Counted from the first letter of the stretch, positions 11,799 through 21,308 are shown. The stretch is DNA of 64,000 bases from Pedobacter sp. WC2423 (GCF_040822065.1 NZ_CP162005.1:3410001-3474000); one strand, 5' to 3'. Program-made: numbers and translations. Notes: generated by a model not told the origin, from the sequence alone.

Positions 11799-13010
11799 AT
11801 GACAAATAATAAAACGCCGGATGATCTTATTCCTGCTCATGATGAGATCAGATTAAAAAAGTTATATCAATATGAAATTCTGGACACCCATTCTGAAACG
11901 GATTTTGATACGATAGCGCTAATGGCGGCCGAAATATTTGGAACTAAGAAAGCTTTTGTGACTTTTGTTGATAAAGGACATGTTTTCGTCAAAGCGAGCA
12001 GCAGCAGAATTGAGGTTGACCATATTTCCAGAGCTTACGGCCTCTGCTCACTGAGTATTATGGAGGATGACCTGACTATTTTTCACGACACTCATCAATT
12101 TCCGGAGTTAATGAAAAACCCTTACATCTCCAGACCGGGAGGTGTGCGGTTTTATGCAGCCGCACAGATCAGAACCGCCGATGGGTTTGCATTGGGCACA
12201 GTTTGCGTTTTAGATGCAGAACCCCGGACCACAGTAACTGATCATCAGTCCAGAATGCTCTTGCTACTTTCCAGAATGGTTATGGAGAAGCTGGAAACAA
12301 GAATGGTCAGCAGAAAAATTGTAAGAGCTTATGATGACCGGTTGCATCGCCTGGCCCATGATATGAAAAACCCAATCACCTCAATTTCATTATATGCGCA
12401 ATTACTGGGCAGCCGTGAAATGACCAGTGAAAAAGTATTTACTATGGCCGCTAAAATTGAAAATTCTGCTAAAGGAGTAGAGCAGAAGCTTAACAATTTG
12501 CTTACCGATGCCAGAAGCGAGAATTCAATGGTTGAATTAGTGCATGAACCAGTGATTATTAGTAACCTGCTTTTGCAGATGCAGCAGTCGTTTGAGTTGT
12601 CGCTGATTGCGAAAAATCAAACCTTAATCATTAATAATGAGCTCTCTGCTTTAATCTATGCCGATCGGGAACGGATACTGGATGTACTGGATAATTTGTT
12701 GAGCAATGCGATGAAGTACTCTTACGAAGGCGCTACAATTATCATTAATACTTCGCTGTCCGAAGACCAGTTAATCATTGAGTTTAAAGATGAAGGCCTT
12801 GGCCTGAGTGAAGAGGATATGAAAAAGCTATTTACGAAATTCGCAAAGCTAAGTGCTATCCCTACAGCACATGAAAAATCTTACGGCTTAGGTTTGTTTA
12901 TTGTGAAAATGCTGGTGGAAAGCCATAAAGGTAAAGTATGGGCAGAAAGTGAAGGTAAAAACTTTGGAAGCTCTTTTTTCATCTCTCTGCCCACTTATAA
13001 ACAAGGATAA
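11799..13010 (+). CDS. GAF-domain sensor histidine kinase
   Basis: 403 residues from the ATG at 11799 (MTNNKTPDD); the frame extends 22 codons upstream without conserved residues. Order: GAF domain (about residues 15-170, beginning RLKKLYQYEILDT, a common form in Bacteroidetes and cyanobacteria), HisKA with His in LAHDMKNPITS, then HATPase with DNLLSNAMKYS (N box), DEGLGLS (G1) and YGLGLFI (G2). No membrane segments, so it probably senses a cytoplasmic signal. No response regulator is adjacent. Confidence 0.9.
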   Translation: MTNNKTPDDLIPAHDEIRLKKLYQYEILDTHSETDFDTIALMAAEIFGTKKAFVTFVDKGHVFVKASSSRIEVDHISRAYGLCSLSIMEDDLTIFHDTHQFPELMKNPYISRPGGVRFYAAAQIRTADGFALGTVCVLDAEPRTTVTDHQSRMLLLLSRMVMEKLETRMVSRKIVRAYDDRLHRLAHDMKNPITSISLYAQLLGSREMTSEKVFTMAAKIENSAKGVEQKLNNLLTDARSENSMVELVHEPVIISNLLLQMQQSFELSLIAKNQTLIINNELSALIYADRERILDVLDNLLSNAMKYSYEGATIIINTSLSEDQLIIEFKDEGLGLSEEDMKKLFTKFAKLSAIPTAHEKSYGLGLFIVKMLVESHKGKVWAESEGKNFGSSFFISLPTYKQG

Positions 13011-13016
13011 AGATAG

Positions 13017-15398
13017 TTACAGAATTCCTGCCATGTAAGGATCAGAAATAGATTCTTTCCCGGTTTCCACGTGGCCTGCATATTGTCTGCTATAAGCCTC
13101 GTCTGTGGTTACAATAGTAAAATCATACCATCCTGAATTTTTCCCAAGGTTTAAAACTACCTGTTCTTTACTTTTAGGTTTTAATTGGATTTTTTGCGGA
13201 TTACCTGCATATACTCCCGGTTTGATTTCAAGCGTTAAAGCTGCTGCTCCTGTATTTTCCAATAGTATACTCACATTTCCGCTAAGTTTTTCCTTCAGTA
13301 ACCCCGATTTTTCATAGGTGCAGTTTACGGTAAGTTCCGGATCATTTTTACTGCCCTTGAAATGTCTGAAAAATCCATTAGGCCCTCTAACCAGCAGGTT
13401 ATAATTTTCAGTTTTAAATTTACTCAACTGAAGCTGGTGTGTTACCTGATCTCCTGCATTAACCGCATAATCCCAGTTTTTACCAATAACCTCAGCATAC
13501 GGATTTAAAGAAGTCACATTGAATGCAGAACCTACTGGTTCCAGTAATTGCCCAAATCCTGTTTTACCAGATTCAAATCTTAATTCTATCGCCGTTTTAT
13601 CAGCATTCAGGTTAGCTTCTGCAAATAATTGGTAAGGCAAAGCGCAGGATTTTCTTGTGCCCTTTTCTTGTACTGGCATAGCTACCGGCGATGCAGAAGA
13701 AAATGGAATATTGGCATTAATTGCCGTTATTTCTGCTGCAGTTAATGCATCAGGAGTAACCTGCGCAGGTTTATTCTTCGCATTTTGAATACTGGTCACT
13801 ACCTGCTCTTTTTTCAAAGATTCAGGGTTAACTATTTTTTCTCCGTTATAAGGTCTGAAAGCTGAGGTTAAGTCTCCGCAAACGGCCCTTCTCCAATCAC
13901 TGATATTGTTATTTTTAATCTTCTTACCCGTCTTTTTACTTAGAAATTTCTCCAGGAATTGTTGTGAAGAGGTATGGTCAAATACTTGTGAATTTACATA
14001 TCCTCCTTTACTCCATGGTGAAGCGATCAGCATCGGTACGCGGTAACCCAACCCAAGCGGGCTTCCCGTTTTAGCTTCCCATTCTACGTCAATATTCATT
14101 TTTGAAGAGACTTTTCCTGTTTCCGGATCATTAGGATTCGGAGCTACAAATGGAGGGATATGGTCAAAATATCCATCATTCTCATCATAAGTTAAAACAA
14201 AGATGGTTTTTTTCCAGATTTCAGGGTTCTTAGTCAGAATGTCAATGGCCTCGGATACATACCATGTTCCGTATAAAGGGGAACTGGTATGGTCTGAGAA
14301 ACGCTGAGGAGCAACTAACCAGGAAACAGCAGGTAATTTACCCTGATCTACATCTGTCCGGAACTGATGGAAAATATCATTTTTAGGGATATCCACTGTT
14401 TCTTTTTTTCCCTGATCATCGGTATAAGTGAAGGGTTCAAGTTCCAGATAATCTCCCGGCATATTGATATTGGTCGCAAATGCTTTGTCGATCAGGTTTC
14501 TCTCTTTCTGGCTCAGTTTATTGTATTTTGCAGTGACTTGTTCTGCGGTTAAAATTTCTTTTTTATTAGTCTGGTCACCATGTTTACGGAAGTAGGCAGA
14601 AAGTTTAACGTTATATCTTTTCACATATTCCAAGGCGTTATCACCATAATTATCCACCCAATCACCAACTCTTTTATCCTGTAAATTTACCGTCCAGAGT
14701 TCGTTTTGATAAACCTTCCAGGATATGCCATTGTCTTCCAGTAATTCTGGAAAAGTATCCCAGTCTACAAAAGTACCAGTATGGGATTCAGCCTGTGAGT
14801 TATTGACTGCTGCTACAGCTTTTCCATTTTGCTCCGGACGGATCGTACCTGACCAGAAGAATAACCTGTTTGGTGTAGTCCCGGTCAGTGAAGAACAGAA
14901 ACTATGATCACAAATCGTAAAGGCATCAGCCAGTGCATAATAAAAAGGGACATCAGTACGCTCATAGTGTCCTAAGGTCATGAGTGTTTTAACAGGTACC
15001 CATTTATCATATTTCCCTTGATTACGCGCTGCAATCTGATCATTCCAGGAGTGAGGCAGTCCCCCCTGCCAGGTGATCTTGGTTTTGTTAATATCTATGT
15101 GGAAGGGTGCGAAAGTATTTCCAGAAGCGTCTTGTTGCAGCCACACTTTATTCTTGTTGGGCAGAATTGCTGCGCGGGGATCATTAAATCCGCGTACGCC
15201 GTTCAGTTTACCAAACATGTGATCAAAAGAGCGATTTTCCTGCATCAGGAATACCACGTGTTCTGCATCATAAAAAGTAGTTCCGGGATCTGCTTCAATT
15301 GCCATTGCCTTTTGTATCGACATTGGAATTACGTTTGCTAAACCGGCAGCACCAGAAAACATTGCTGCTTTCTTTAAAAAGTCTCTTCTGGAATTCAT
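13017..15398 (-). CDS. Phosphocholine-specific phospholipase C, Tat-exported
   Basis: 793 residues of the non-hemolytic phospholipase C / acid phosphatase family; it cleaves phosphatidylcholine outside the cytoplasm. The N-terminus MNSRRDFLKKAAMFSGAAG is a Tat signal (twin Arg 4-5). Catalytic-domain motifs: FLMQENRSFDHMFG, SLTGTTPNRLFFWSGT, TYDENDGYFDHIPP and SPWSKGGYVNSQVFDHTS. Two C-terminal beta-rich domains (DUF756 type) follow residue 580. The gene ends six bases from the end of the convergent GAF kinase. Confidence 0.93.
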   Translation of the reverse strand: MNSRRDFLKKAAMFSGAAGLANVIPMSIQKAMAIEADPGTTFYDAEHVVFLMQENRSFDHMFGKLNGVRGFNDPRAAILPNKNKVWLQQDASGNTFAPFHIDINKTKITWQGGLPHSWNDQIAARNQGKYDKWVPVKTLMTLGHYERTDVPFYYALADAFTICDHSFCSSLTGTTPNRLFFWSGTIRPEQNGKAVAAVNNSQAESHTGTFVDWDTFPELLEDNGISWKVYQNELWTVNLQDKRVGDWVDNYGDNALEYVKRYNVKLSAYFRKHGDQTNKKEILTAEQVTAKYNKLSQKERNLIDKAFATNINMPGDYLELEPFTYTDDQGKKETVDIPKNDIFHQFRTDVDQGKLPAVSWLVAPQRFSDHTSSPLYGTWYVSEAIDILTKNPEIWKKTIFVLTYDENDGYFDHIPPFVAPNPNDPETGKVSSKMNIDVEWEAKTGSPLGLGYRVPMLIASPWSKGGYVNSQVFDHTSSQQFLEKFLSKKTGKKIKNNNISDWRRAVCGDLTSAFRPYNGEKIVNPESLKKEQVVTSIQNAKNKPAQVTPDALTAAEITAINANIPFSSASPVAMPVQEKGTRKSCALPYQLFAEANLNADKTAIELRFESGKTGFGQLLEPVGSAFNVTSLNPYAEVIGKNWDYAVNAGDQVTHQLQLSKFKTENYNLLVRGPNGFFRHFKGSKNDPELTVNCTYEKSGLLKEKLSGNVSILLENTGAAALTLEIKPGVYAGNPQKIQLKPKSKEQVVLNLGKNSGWYDFTIVTTDEAYSRQYAGHVETGKESISDPYMAGIL

Positions 15399-15526
15399 TC
15401 TTGTTAATCAAATTATGTGTATCAATCTAATAGAGCGCATTTTAGATATCAAATTATAAGAAATATTTATAATTAATGCGCTGTACAAAGATATTGCCCA
15501 CATAAATCTTTAGTGTAAAGCCTTTA

Positions 15527-15576
15527 TTAAACTTCAGTCAGCTGTTTAAACTTCAGTCCGCCGTTTTAAACTTCAG
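15527..15576. repeat. Three tandem copies of TTAAACTTCAG
   Basis: Copies begin at 15527, 15546 and 15566. The third is the last codons and stop of the fusion gene below; read on the minus strand each copy gives Glu-Val-stop. It looks like a small tandem duplication of the gene end. Confidence 0.7.
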
Positions 15577-17227
15577 CCAGGTACTTATGGACAAAGCTGA
15601 TCGCCATAGAGCCTTCTCCTACTGCGGAAGCTACCCTGTTCATGGCACCCGAGCGGACATCACCTGCGGCAAAAATACCCGCACAACTGGTTTCCAATAA
15701 AAAAGGATCTCTTTTCAGTTTCCATGTTTTATTGAAATTCTCATAATTCCTCAATTCACGGCCAGTCTCAATGAAACCTTTTTCATCTTTCAGTATATTC
15801 AGCTTCAACCAGTCTGTATAGGGTTTAGCGCCTATAAAAATATAAAGTGCTGCTGCTTCTTCTTCTCTGGTCTCTTTTGTTTTAACGTTAATCAGTACCA
15901 GTTTCTCTAAACACTTATCTCCTTTCGCTTCAATCACTTCGGTATTCCCTAAAACATGCACATTAGATGTATGTCCGATCTGATCAATCAGGTAAGAGGA
16001 CATGGTCGATGTCAAATCATCTTTACGGATAACAATGTTTACACTGCAAGCAAACTTTGACAAATACATGGCTGCCTGCCCAGCCGAGTTTCCTCCGCCA
16101 ATGATATAAACATTTTTGTCTCTGCAGGCACTGGCTTCTGTAGTGGCAGCACCATAATAAATACCAGCACCGGTCAGATCAGAAACACCTTTTACTTCCA
16201 GCTTCCGGTAATCAACACCCGTGGTGATGATCACCGCACGGCTGATAATCTCAGGCCCGTCTTCCAGGATAATGGTTTTATAGCCATCTTTTTGTTTGAT
16301 ATCGCTCACCGATTGCGGAGATAAGAATCCAGCACCTAAACGTACAGCCTGGCTGATTGCTCTTCTGGTCAGATCTGCTCCGCTCAATCCAGCAGGGAAG
16401 CCCAGATAGTTTTCTATTCTTGAACTTGTCCCTGCCTGTCCTCCGGGAGCTTTACGTTCGATCATCAATGTTTTTAATCCTTCGGAAGCCCCATAAACTG
16501 CCGCAGCTAAACCCGCCGGGCCCGCACCAATAATCACCACATCGTACATGTCATGAATAATTTCCGGGTTCTTTCCTATTTTAGCCGCAATTTCCTTAAT
16601 AGAAGGTTTAGTTAAAAATGTCCCATCATCCATTAAAACCATAGGCAGATCATCATTTGTCAGTTTATTAAGTGTCAATAAACTGGCCGCATCAGGATTA
16701 GTCTGCACATCCATCCATCGATATGGAATTAAATTGCTGGCTAAATAATCTTTGACCACATGCGATAACGGGGAGAACTGAAAACCGACCACTCTGATTC
16801 CTTTAAATTCAGGCGTATAATCACCCTGCCAATCATCCAGCAGATCATTAATTACAGGATACAGCTTATCTTCTGGCGGATCCCATGGTTTAATCAGATA
16901 ATAATCCAGTTTCACATCATTGATAGCTTTAATTGCAGCTTCGGTATCAGAATAAGCGGTCAGCAGGACACGCTTCGCTTCGGGATAAATCAGCATTGCT
17001 TTTTCCAGAAAAGCTACACCTTCCATTTCAGGCATCCGCTGGTCACATAAAAATAAAGCGACCACATCTGCACTGTTTTTAAGTTCGATCAGCATATCCA
17101 GTGCCTCCTGAGCAGAAGTTGTACTTAATATTTTATATTCTTTACCGTATTTTATTTTCAGGTCACGGCTGATTGCACGCAAAACCTGTGGATCATCATC
17201 TATAGAAAAAATTATAGGAAGGTTCAT
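15566..17227 (-). CDS. Receiver / glutaredoxin-like / thioredoxin-reductase-like fusion
   Basis: 553 residues in three parts. Residues 1-135 are a receiver domain with Asp62 (CDQRMP) and Lys113 (LIKPW). Residues 143-220 resemble a glutaredoxin fold (VVGFQFSPLSHVVKDYL...LPMVLMDDG) without its cysteines. Residues 228-553 are an FAD/NAD(P)-binding unit of the thioredoxin reductase family: GAGPAGLAAAVYGASEG, GGGNSAG at 377-383, and IFAAGDVR near the end. Where TrxB has the CxxC centre this protein has AATT (360-363), so it should bind FAD and NAD(P)H but not reduce disulfides by the usual route. It lies 43 bases downstream of a cyclic-nucleotide-domain histidine kinase, its likely partner. Confidence 0.9.
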   Translation of the reverse strand: MNLPIIFSIDDDPQVLRAISRDLKIKYGKEYKILSTTSAQEALDMLIELKNSADVVALFLCDQRMPEMEGVAFLEKAMLIYPEAKRVLLTAYSDTEAAIKAINDVKLDYYLIKPWDPPEDKLYPVINDLLDDWQGDYTPEFKGIRVVGFQFSPLSHVVKDYLASNLIPYRWMDVQTNPDAASLLTLNKLTNDDLPMVLMDDGTFLTKPSIKEIAAKIGKNPEIIHDMYDVVIIGAGPAGLAAAVYGASEGLKTLMIERKAPGGQAGTSSRIENYLGFPAGLSGADLTRRAISQAVRLGAGFLSPQSVSDIKQKDGYKTIILEDGPEIISRAVIITTGVDYRKLEVKGVSDLTGAGIYYGAATTEASACRDKNVYIIGGGNSAGQAAMYLSKFACSVNIVIRKDDLTSTMSSYLIDQIGHTSNVHVLGNTEVIEAKGDKCLEKLVLINVKTKETREEEAAALYIFIGAKPYTDWLKLNILKDEKGFIETGRELRNYENFNKTWKLKRDPFLLETSCAGIFAAGDVRSGAMNRVASAVGEGSMAISFVHKYLAEV

Positions 17228-17270
17228 CTTTTTTACTAATTTAAAATTCGTTAAACAGCTGATTAAGCTA

Positions 17271-18668
17271 TTAGTTTTCTAACGGAAAACATACCATAAA
17301 TTCCGTTCGGCCCGGGACAGATTTAACCTTAACACTACCATTGTGCTGGTGAATGATTCTTTGAACTACTTCCAGCCCCATACCTGTGCCTTTACCCATG
17401 GGTTTAGTCGTGAAAAAAGGATCAAATATACTAGAGAGAATGTCGGCAGGAATGCCAGGGCCATCATCAATAATAAAGACATTAACAAATTCTCTGTCCT
17501 TTTCTGTTTTCAGGATTAAAGTACCTTTCTGGTTGGGTTCCATGGCATCAATGGCATTGTCGATCAGGTTTGTCCAGACCTGATTTAATTCGCCAATTAT
17601 TCCTTTGATCTGCGGAAGCGTTTCATCATACTCTTCCACTACTGTAATATTCCCTTTCTTGATTTTGTGACCTAACATGGTCAGTGTATTGCGGATACCC
17701 ATATGAATATCTGCGTATTCTTTATCCATGCCCCTATCCATATGGGTGAATGTTTTAACTGAATTAACCAGATCAGCTATTCTTTTAGAGGATTCCTGAA
17801 TATCTTCGACCATCCGCTCTGTAACCAGCAGATTACTGATCCAGTTAAAAACCGGAGAAAGATGTTCGGCAACTGGTGCTGCACAGGCTTCCAGATCAGC
17901 AACACTAAAGTTAAAGTCAACGAAACTCTCTGCAATTGCATAACCGTTCTCAACGTTCTGCGCTTCAAACCAGTCTGCAATTTCATCTTCCAGCACCATC
18001 CGCTGTTTTAAGTTCAAAAGAGGTTTCTCTTTACTGGCTAATATTCCGAACAATACCTCATTTAATTTGTCGATCTGAGCTTCGGCAATAGTGATGGCCG
18101 CCACTTTCTTAAAAACTTCCGGCCCCATTCTTAAGTGTTCCTTCAGTGAAATAGAGTCACGTACAATTGCTGAAGCAGGATTGTTCAGCTCATGCGCCAG
18201 CCCGGCACTCAATTTACCGAGTGCCATCATTTTTTCATTTTGCTGCTGCATTGCTGTAAACTCTCTGACGCGGTTACTCATCACATGAACGAGTGATTGT
18301 GTCAGCTCAAAATGATCCTTGATCATTTCCTGAATACTGTCTGTATGGAAACTCAAGAGTTGAACCTCGCCAATTGCCTGCGCATATCCCCCCGAAATCT
18401 TCCCTCTGGAATAAGGCAGATAACCTGAGATATCCCCTTTGTTAAACATCACAAATTCACGTTTGGAACCATTCTGTAACATATGAAGACTCAACTTACC
18501 TGCTACAAGCACATGAGGTCCCTCGATCGGATCGCCTGGCCTGGTCAGGTAATCACCGTCATTCAGCAATTGATTTTCACTGTTATCTATAAACCACTGT
18601 AACTGATCATCAGGAACATTACTAAAAAAATCGAGTGACTTAAGCCATAAAACTGTTACGATATGCAT
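17271..18668 (-). CDS. Cyclic-nucleotide-binding-domain sensor histidine kinase
   Basis: 465 residues, no membrane segments. Residues 10-135 form a cNMP-binding-type beta-barrel (FFSNVPDDQLQWF at the start), followed by HisKA with His159 in LAHELNNPAS and a C-terminal HATPase domain: LIDNAIDAM, DDGPGIP and GTGMGLEVV. The input domain could bind a nucleotide or act as a redox/effector module as in CRP/FNR relatives; the ligand is unknown. Same operon as the receiver-reductase fusion that follows, so a phosphotransfer pair is likely. Confidence 0.9.
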   Translation of the reverse strand: MHIVTVLWLKSLDFFSNVPDDQLQWFIDNSENQLLNDGDYLTRPGDPIEGPHVLVAGKLSLHMLQNGSKREFVMFNKGDISGYLPYSRGKISGGYAQAIGEVQLLSFHTDSIQEMIKDHFELTQSLVHVMSNRVREFTAMQQQNEKMMALGKLSAGLAHELNNPASAIVRDSISLKEHLRMGPEVFKKVAAITIAEAQIDKLNEVLFGILASKEKPLLNLKQRMVLEDEIADWFEAQNVENGYAIAESFVDFNFSVADLEACAAPVAEHLSPVFNWISNLLVTERMVEDIQESSKRIADLVNSVKTFTHMDRGMDKEYADIHMGIRNTLTMLGHKIKKGNITVVEEYDETLPQIKGIIGELNQVWTNLIDNAIDAMEPNQKGTLILKTEKDREFVNVFIIDDGPGIPADILSSIFDPFFTTKPMGKGTGMGLEVVQRIIHQHNGSVKVKSVPGRTEFMVCFPLEN

Positions 18669-18682
18669 GGTCTAAATTTAAC

Positions 18683-18690
18683 CAAATTTA
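18683..18690 (-). promoter_or_regulatory. Candidate -7 element for the cNMP-domain kinase operon
   Basis: CAAATTTA on the plus strand reads TAAATTTG towards the kinase gene, 14 bases before its ATG. A possible TTTG -33 box (complement at 18707-18710) is 16 bases away, slightly short. Confidence 0.5.
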
Positions 18691-18777
18691 TGAATCAATT
18701 GTTTACCAAAGCTTAACATTGAGGTTATTTCATATTAATAAACAAAGTTTAGTATTGCTAAACAAAAGATAGCAGCT

Positions 18778-18843
18778 ATGAGCACTATTAAATTAGCAGT
18801 ATTTGATATAGCCGGTACTGACCATTATAAATGGATAGTATGA
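18778..18843 (+). pseudogene. Stub of a HAD phosphonatase-like hydrolase
   Basis: A 21-codon frame, MSTIKLAVFDIAGTD then HYKWIV and TGA. The first 15 residues match the start of phosphonatase-like HAD hydrolases (TIGR03351 type), including the nucleophile Asp in VFDIAGT; nothing of the rest of that enzyme (normally over 200 residues) remains. The stop overlaps the next gene's ATG as ATGA, as expected of an operon leader gene after an internal deletion. From memory, that hydrolase normally accompanies the two genes that follow. It might now act as a short coupling peptide. Confidence 0.65.
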
Positions 18844-20183
18844 AATTCATAGATCGTCTGCGCGCTAAAGTCGCAACATTACCGTACGCTGTAATCTCTG
18901 TAATGGCCGCTTTAGCTGCATTTGGAACTTATACAGCTATGTATTCCTTTCGCAAGGCATTTGCAGCAGGCACTTTTACGGATCACCAGTATGTGCACCT
19001 TGACTATAAAGTATGGTTGGTGATTGCACAGGTTATGGGGTATATGTTAAGTAAGTTTTATGGTATTCGTTTTATCTCCGAAATCAAAGGGAATAACCGG
19101 GGTAAAAGCATTTTGATTTTAATTGGAATTTCATGGCTTGCCTTGCTGGGGTTCGCACTCGTTCCTGCCCCCTGGAATATCGCATTCCTATTTATTAATG
19201 GTTTTCCATTAGGGATGATCTGGGGACTGGTATTCGGCTATCTGGAGGGTAGAAAGTCTACTGAATTTATGGCAGCTGTAATGTCTATCAGTTTAATTTT
19301 CGCTTCTGGTTTTGTCAAAACTATCGGTCGTACTTTATTGACAGATTTTCATATCAATGAATATAATATGCCTTTCCTTACGGGAGCAATATTTGTAATC
19401 CCGCTATTACTTTTTGTGTTTTGCCTGGAACTGATGCCCCCTCCTACTGCGGAAGATAAAAAGTTAAGGGTAGAACGTAAGCCAATGAATGCTAAAGAGC
19501 GAAAGGATTTCCTGATCCGATTTTTACCGGGTATTATTCTGACACTGATTATCTATGTGCTATTAACAATTATGCGTGATGTCAGGGATAATTTTGAAGT
19601 AGAAATCTGGGCAGACCTGGGCGTAAAGAGCAATAATATTTATACACATATAGACCTGTTCATTTCAGTTATTGTTTTGATTGCGATGAGTCTGCTGATT
19701 TTGGTTAAAAAGAACATCAGGGCTTTTAGTATTATTCACTTATTTATTATTGCAGGATGTTTGCTGGTCGGCATGTCTACTTATTTTTTTGATCACAGGA
19801 TGATCAGTCCGATTGCCTGGATGACAACCGCAGGCCTGGGTCTTTATCTTGCTTATGTTCCTTACAATGCCATATTTTTTGAAAGGATGATTGCTTCTTT
19901 CAATTATCGCAGCAATGCTGGCTTTATTATGTATGTAGCTGATGCTGCGGGTTATTTAGCGAGCGTAAGTATTTTGTTAGTCAAAGAACTGGGCAAACCC
20001 AATATTAGCTGGGGTAACTTTTTCAAAGAAGGTATAATGCTCGTTGCCATTGTGGGTGTGATTAGCGGAGTGTTATCCCTGATTTACTTTTTACAAACCG
20101 CACAAAAGAATCGAAATAAAGAAAAAAAAGCTAAAGAACAGAAAACAAGAGAACAGCTTTTAATAGCGTATCATTATGAGTAA
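18840..20183 (+). CDS. DUF5690-family MFS-like transporter
   Basis: 447 residues with about 12 hydrophobic segments, e.g. AVISVMAALAAFGTYTAMYS at the N-terminus and FLPGIILTLIIYVLLTIM mid-protein; long loop after segment six. Start put at ATG 18840, which overlaps the TGA of the stub upstream; ATG 18831 adds three residues. The family keeps company with TIGR03364 oxidoreductases and phosphonatase-like hydrolases, so transport of an aminophosphonate-like compound is a reasonable guess, not shown. It overlaps the next gene by 8 bases. Confidence 0.8.
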   Translation: MKFIDRLRAKVATLPYAVISVMAALAAFGTYTAMYSFRKAFAAGTFTDHQYVHLDYKVWLVIAQVMGYMLSKFYGIRFISEIKGNNRGKSILILIGISWLALLGFALVPAPWNIAFLFINGFPLGMIWGLVFGYLEGRKSTEFMAAVMSISLIFASGFVKTIGRTLLTDFHINEYNMPFLTGAIFVIPLLLFVFCLELMPPPTAEDKKLRVERKPMNAKERKDFLIRFLPGIILTLIIYVLLTIMRDVRDNFEVEIWADLGVKSNNIYTHIDLFISVIVLIAMSLLILVKKNIRAFSIIHLFIIAGCLLVGMSTYFFDHRMISPIAWMTTAGLGLYLAYVPYNAIFFERMIASFNYRSNAGFIMYVADAAGYLASVSILLVKELGKPNISWGNFFKEGIMLVAIVGVISGVLSLIYFLQTAQKNRNKEKKAKEQKTREQLLIAYHYE

Positions 20184-21297
20184 AGCAATAGTAATTGGTG
20201 CAGGTATTGTAGGTTTGGCTACTGCCCGTGCCCTGGCCATCAGAGGCTATAAAGTCACAGTTATTGAGCGGAATGAACGTGCCGTTGGTGCATCTATCCG
20301 TAATTTCGGCATGGTATGGCCTATTGGGCAGGCTACAGGCCCAATGTTTGAAAGAGCAATGTTATCACGAAGTATCTGGAAAGAGGTCTGTACAGAGGCT
20401 AAGATATGGCATGAGGAGGTGGGTTCTTTACATTTAGCCTATCATGAGGATGAATTGCAGGTGATGAGTGAGTATGCAGAAATTAACCGCCAGCACCGGA
20501 ATTGCAGTTTATTAACGCCCGGACAGGCTTTAACAAAATCACCAGCAATCAATGTAAATGGATTAAAAGGTGCTTTATGGAGTGCAGAGGAAATGATTAT
20601 TGAATCCAGAGTCGCTGTTGGACAAGTAGCGGCTTACCTTGCTGAAAAGTATGGTGTAATCTTTCATTGGAATACAGCCATCAGCCGGATTGAACATCCG
20701 AAAGTGAGTTCCGGAAATCAAAGCTGGGAAGCAGAAGAAATTTTTGTTTGCAGCGGTGCTGATTTTGAAACGCTTTATCCTGAATTATTTGCGGCAACGG
20801 CGATCACCAAATGTAAGTTACAGATGATGCGTTTGGTCACTCAGCCTGATGAATGGCGTATTGGTCCTTCTCTTTGCGGTGGTTTATCTATGATTCATTA
20901 TCCGGGTTTCCAGGCAGCACCTTCTTTACCAGCTTTAAGAAAAAGATACAAAGAGCAGTATGCAACGCATTTGAATTGGGGTATCCATGTGATGGTTTCA
21001 CAAAATGGAACTGGTGAACTGACCATCGGGGATTCACATGAGTATGGTTTGGTTCATGATCCTTTTGATAAAGAATTTATCAATACCATGATTATTGATT
21101 ACTTACATACTTTCGCTGATTTCAAGGAATGGAAAATGTTGCAGTCGTGGCATGGCATCTATCCTAAAATGACTAATGGGGCTACTGAATTAATTACGGA
21201 GGCAGCACCAGGGGTAACCGTGATTAATGGTCTGGGAGGTAATGGGATGACTTTATCTTTTGGATTATGTGAGCAGTATATTGCGTCAAGAGGTTAA
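20176..21297 (+). CDS. TIGR03364-type FAD-dependent oxidoreductase
   Basis: 373-residue DAO-family flavoprotein. N-terminal dinucleotide fold AIVIGAGIVGLATARALAIRG then TVIERNERAVGASIRNFGM, and a C-terminal GLGGNGMTLSFGLCEQ that closes the FAD site. The TIGR03364 family was proposed to deaminate an aminophosphonate related to 2-aminoethylphosphonate because of its gene neighbours. Here the predicted partner hydrolase is reduced to a stub, so the pathway may be broken or finished by an enzyme elsewhere. A bidirectional terminator follows. Confidence 0.85.
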   Translation: MSKAIVIGAGIVGLATARALAIRGYKVTVIERNERAVGASIRNFGMVWPIGQATGPMFERAMLSRSIWKEVCTEAKIWHEEVGSLHLAYHEDELQVMSEYAEINRQHRNCSLLTPGQALTKSPAINVNGLKGALWSAEEMIIESRVAVGQVAAYLAEKYGVIFHWNTAISRIEHPKVSSGNQSWEAEEIFVCSGADFETLYPELFAATAITKCKLQMMRLVTQPDEWRIGPSLCGGLSMIHYPGFQAAPSLPALRKRYKEQYATHLNWGIHVMVSQNGTGELTIGDSHEYGLVHDPFDKEFINTMIIDYLHTFADFKEWKMLQSWHGIYPKMTNGATELITEAAPGVTVINGLGGNGMTLSFGLCEQYIASRG

Positions 21298-21308
21298 CCC
21301 TATTTTCA

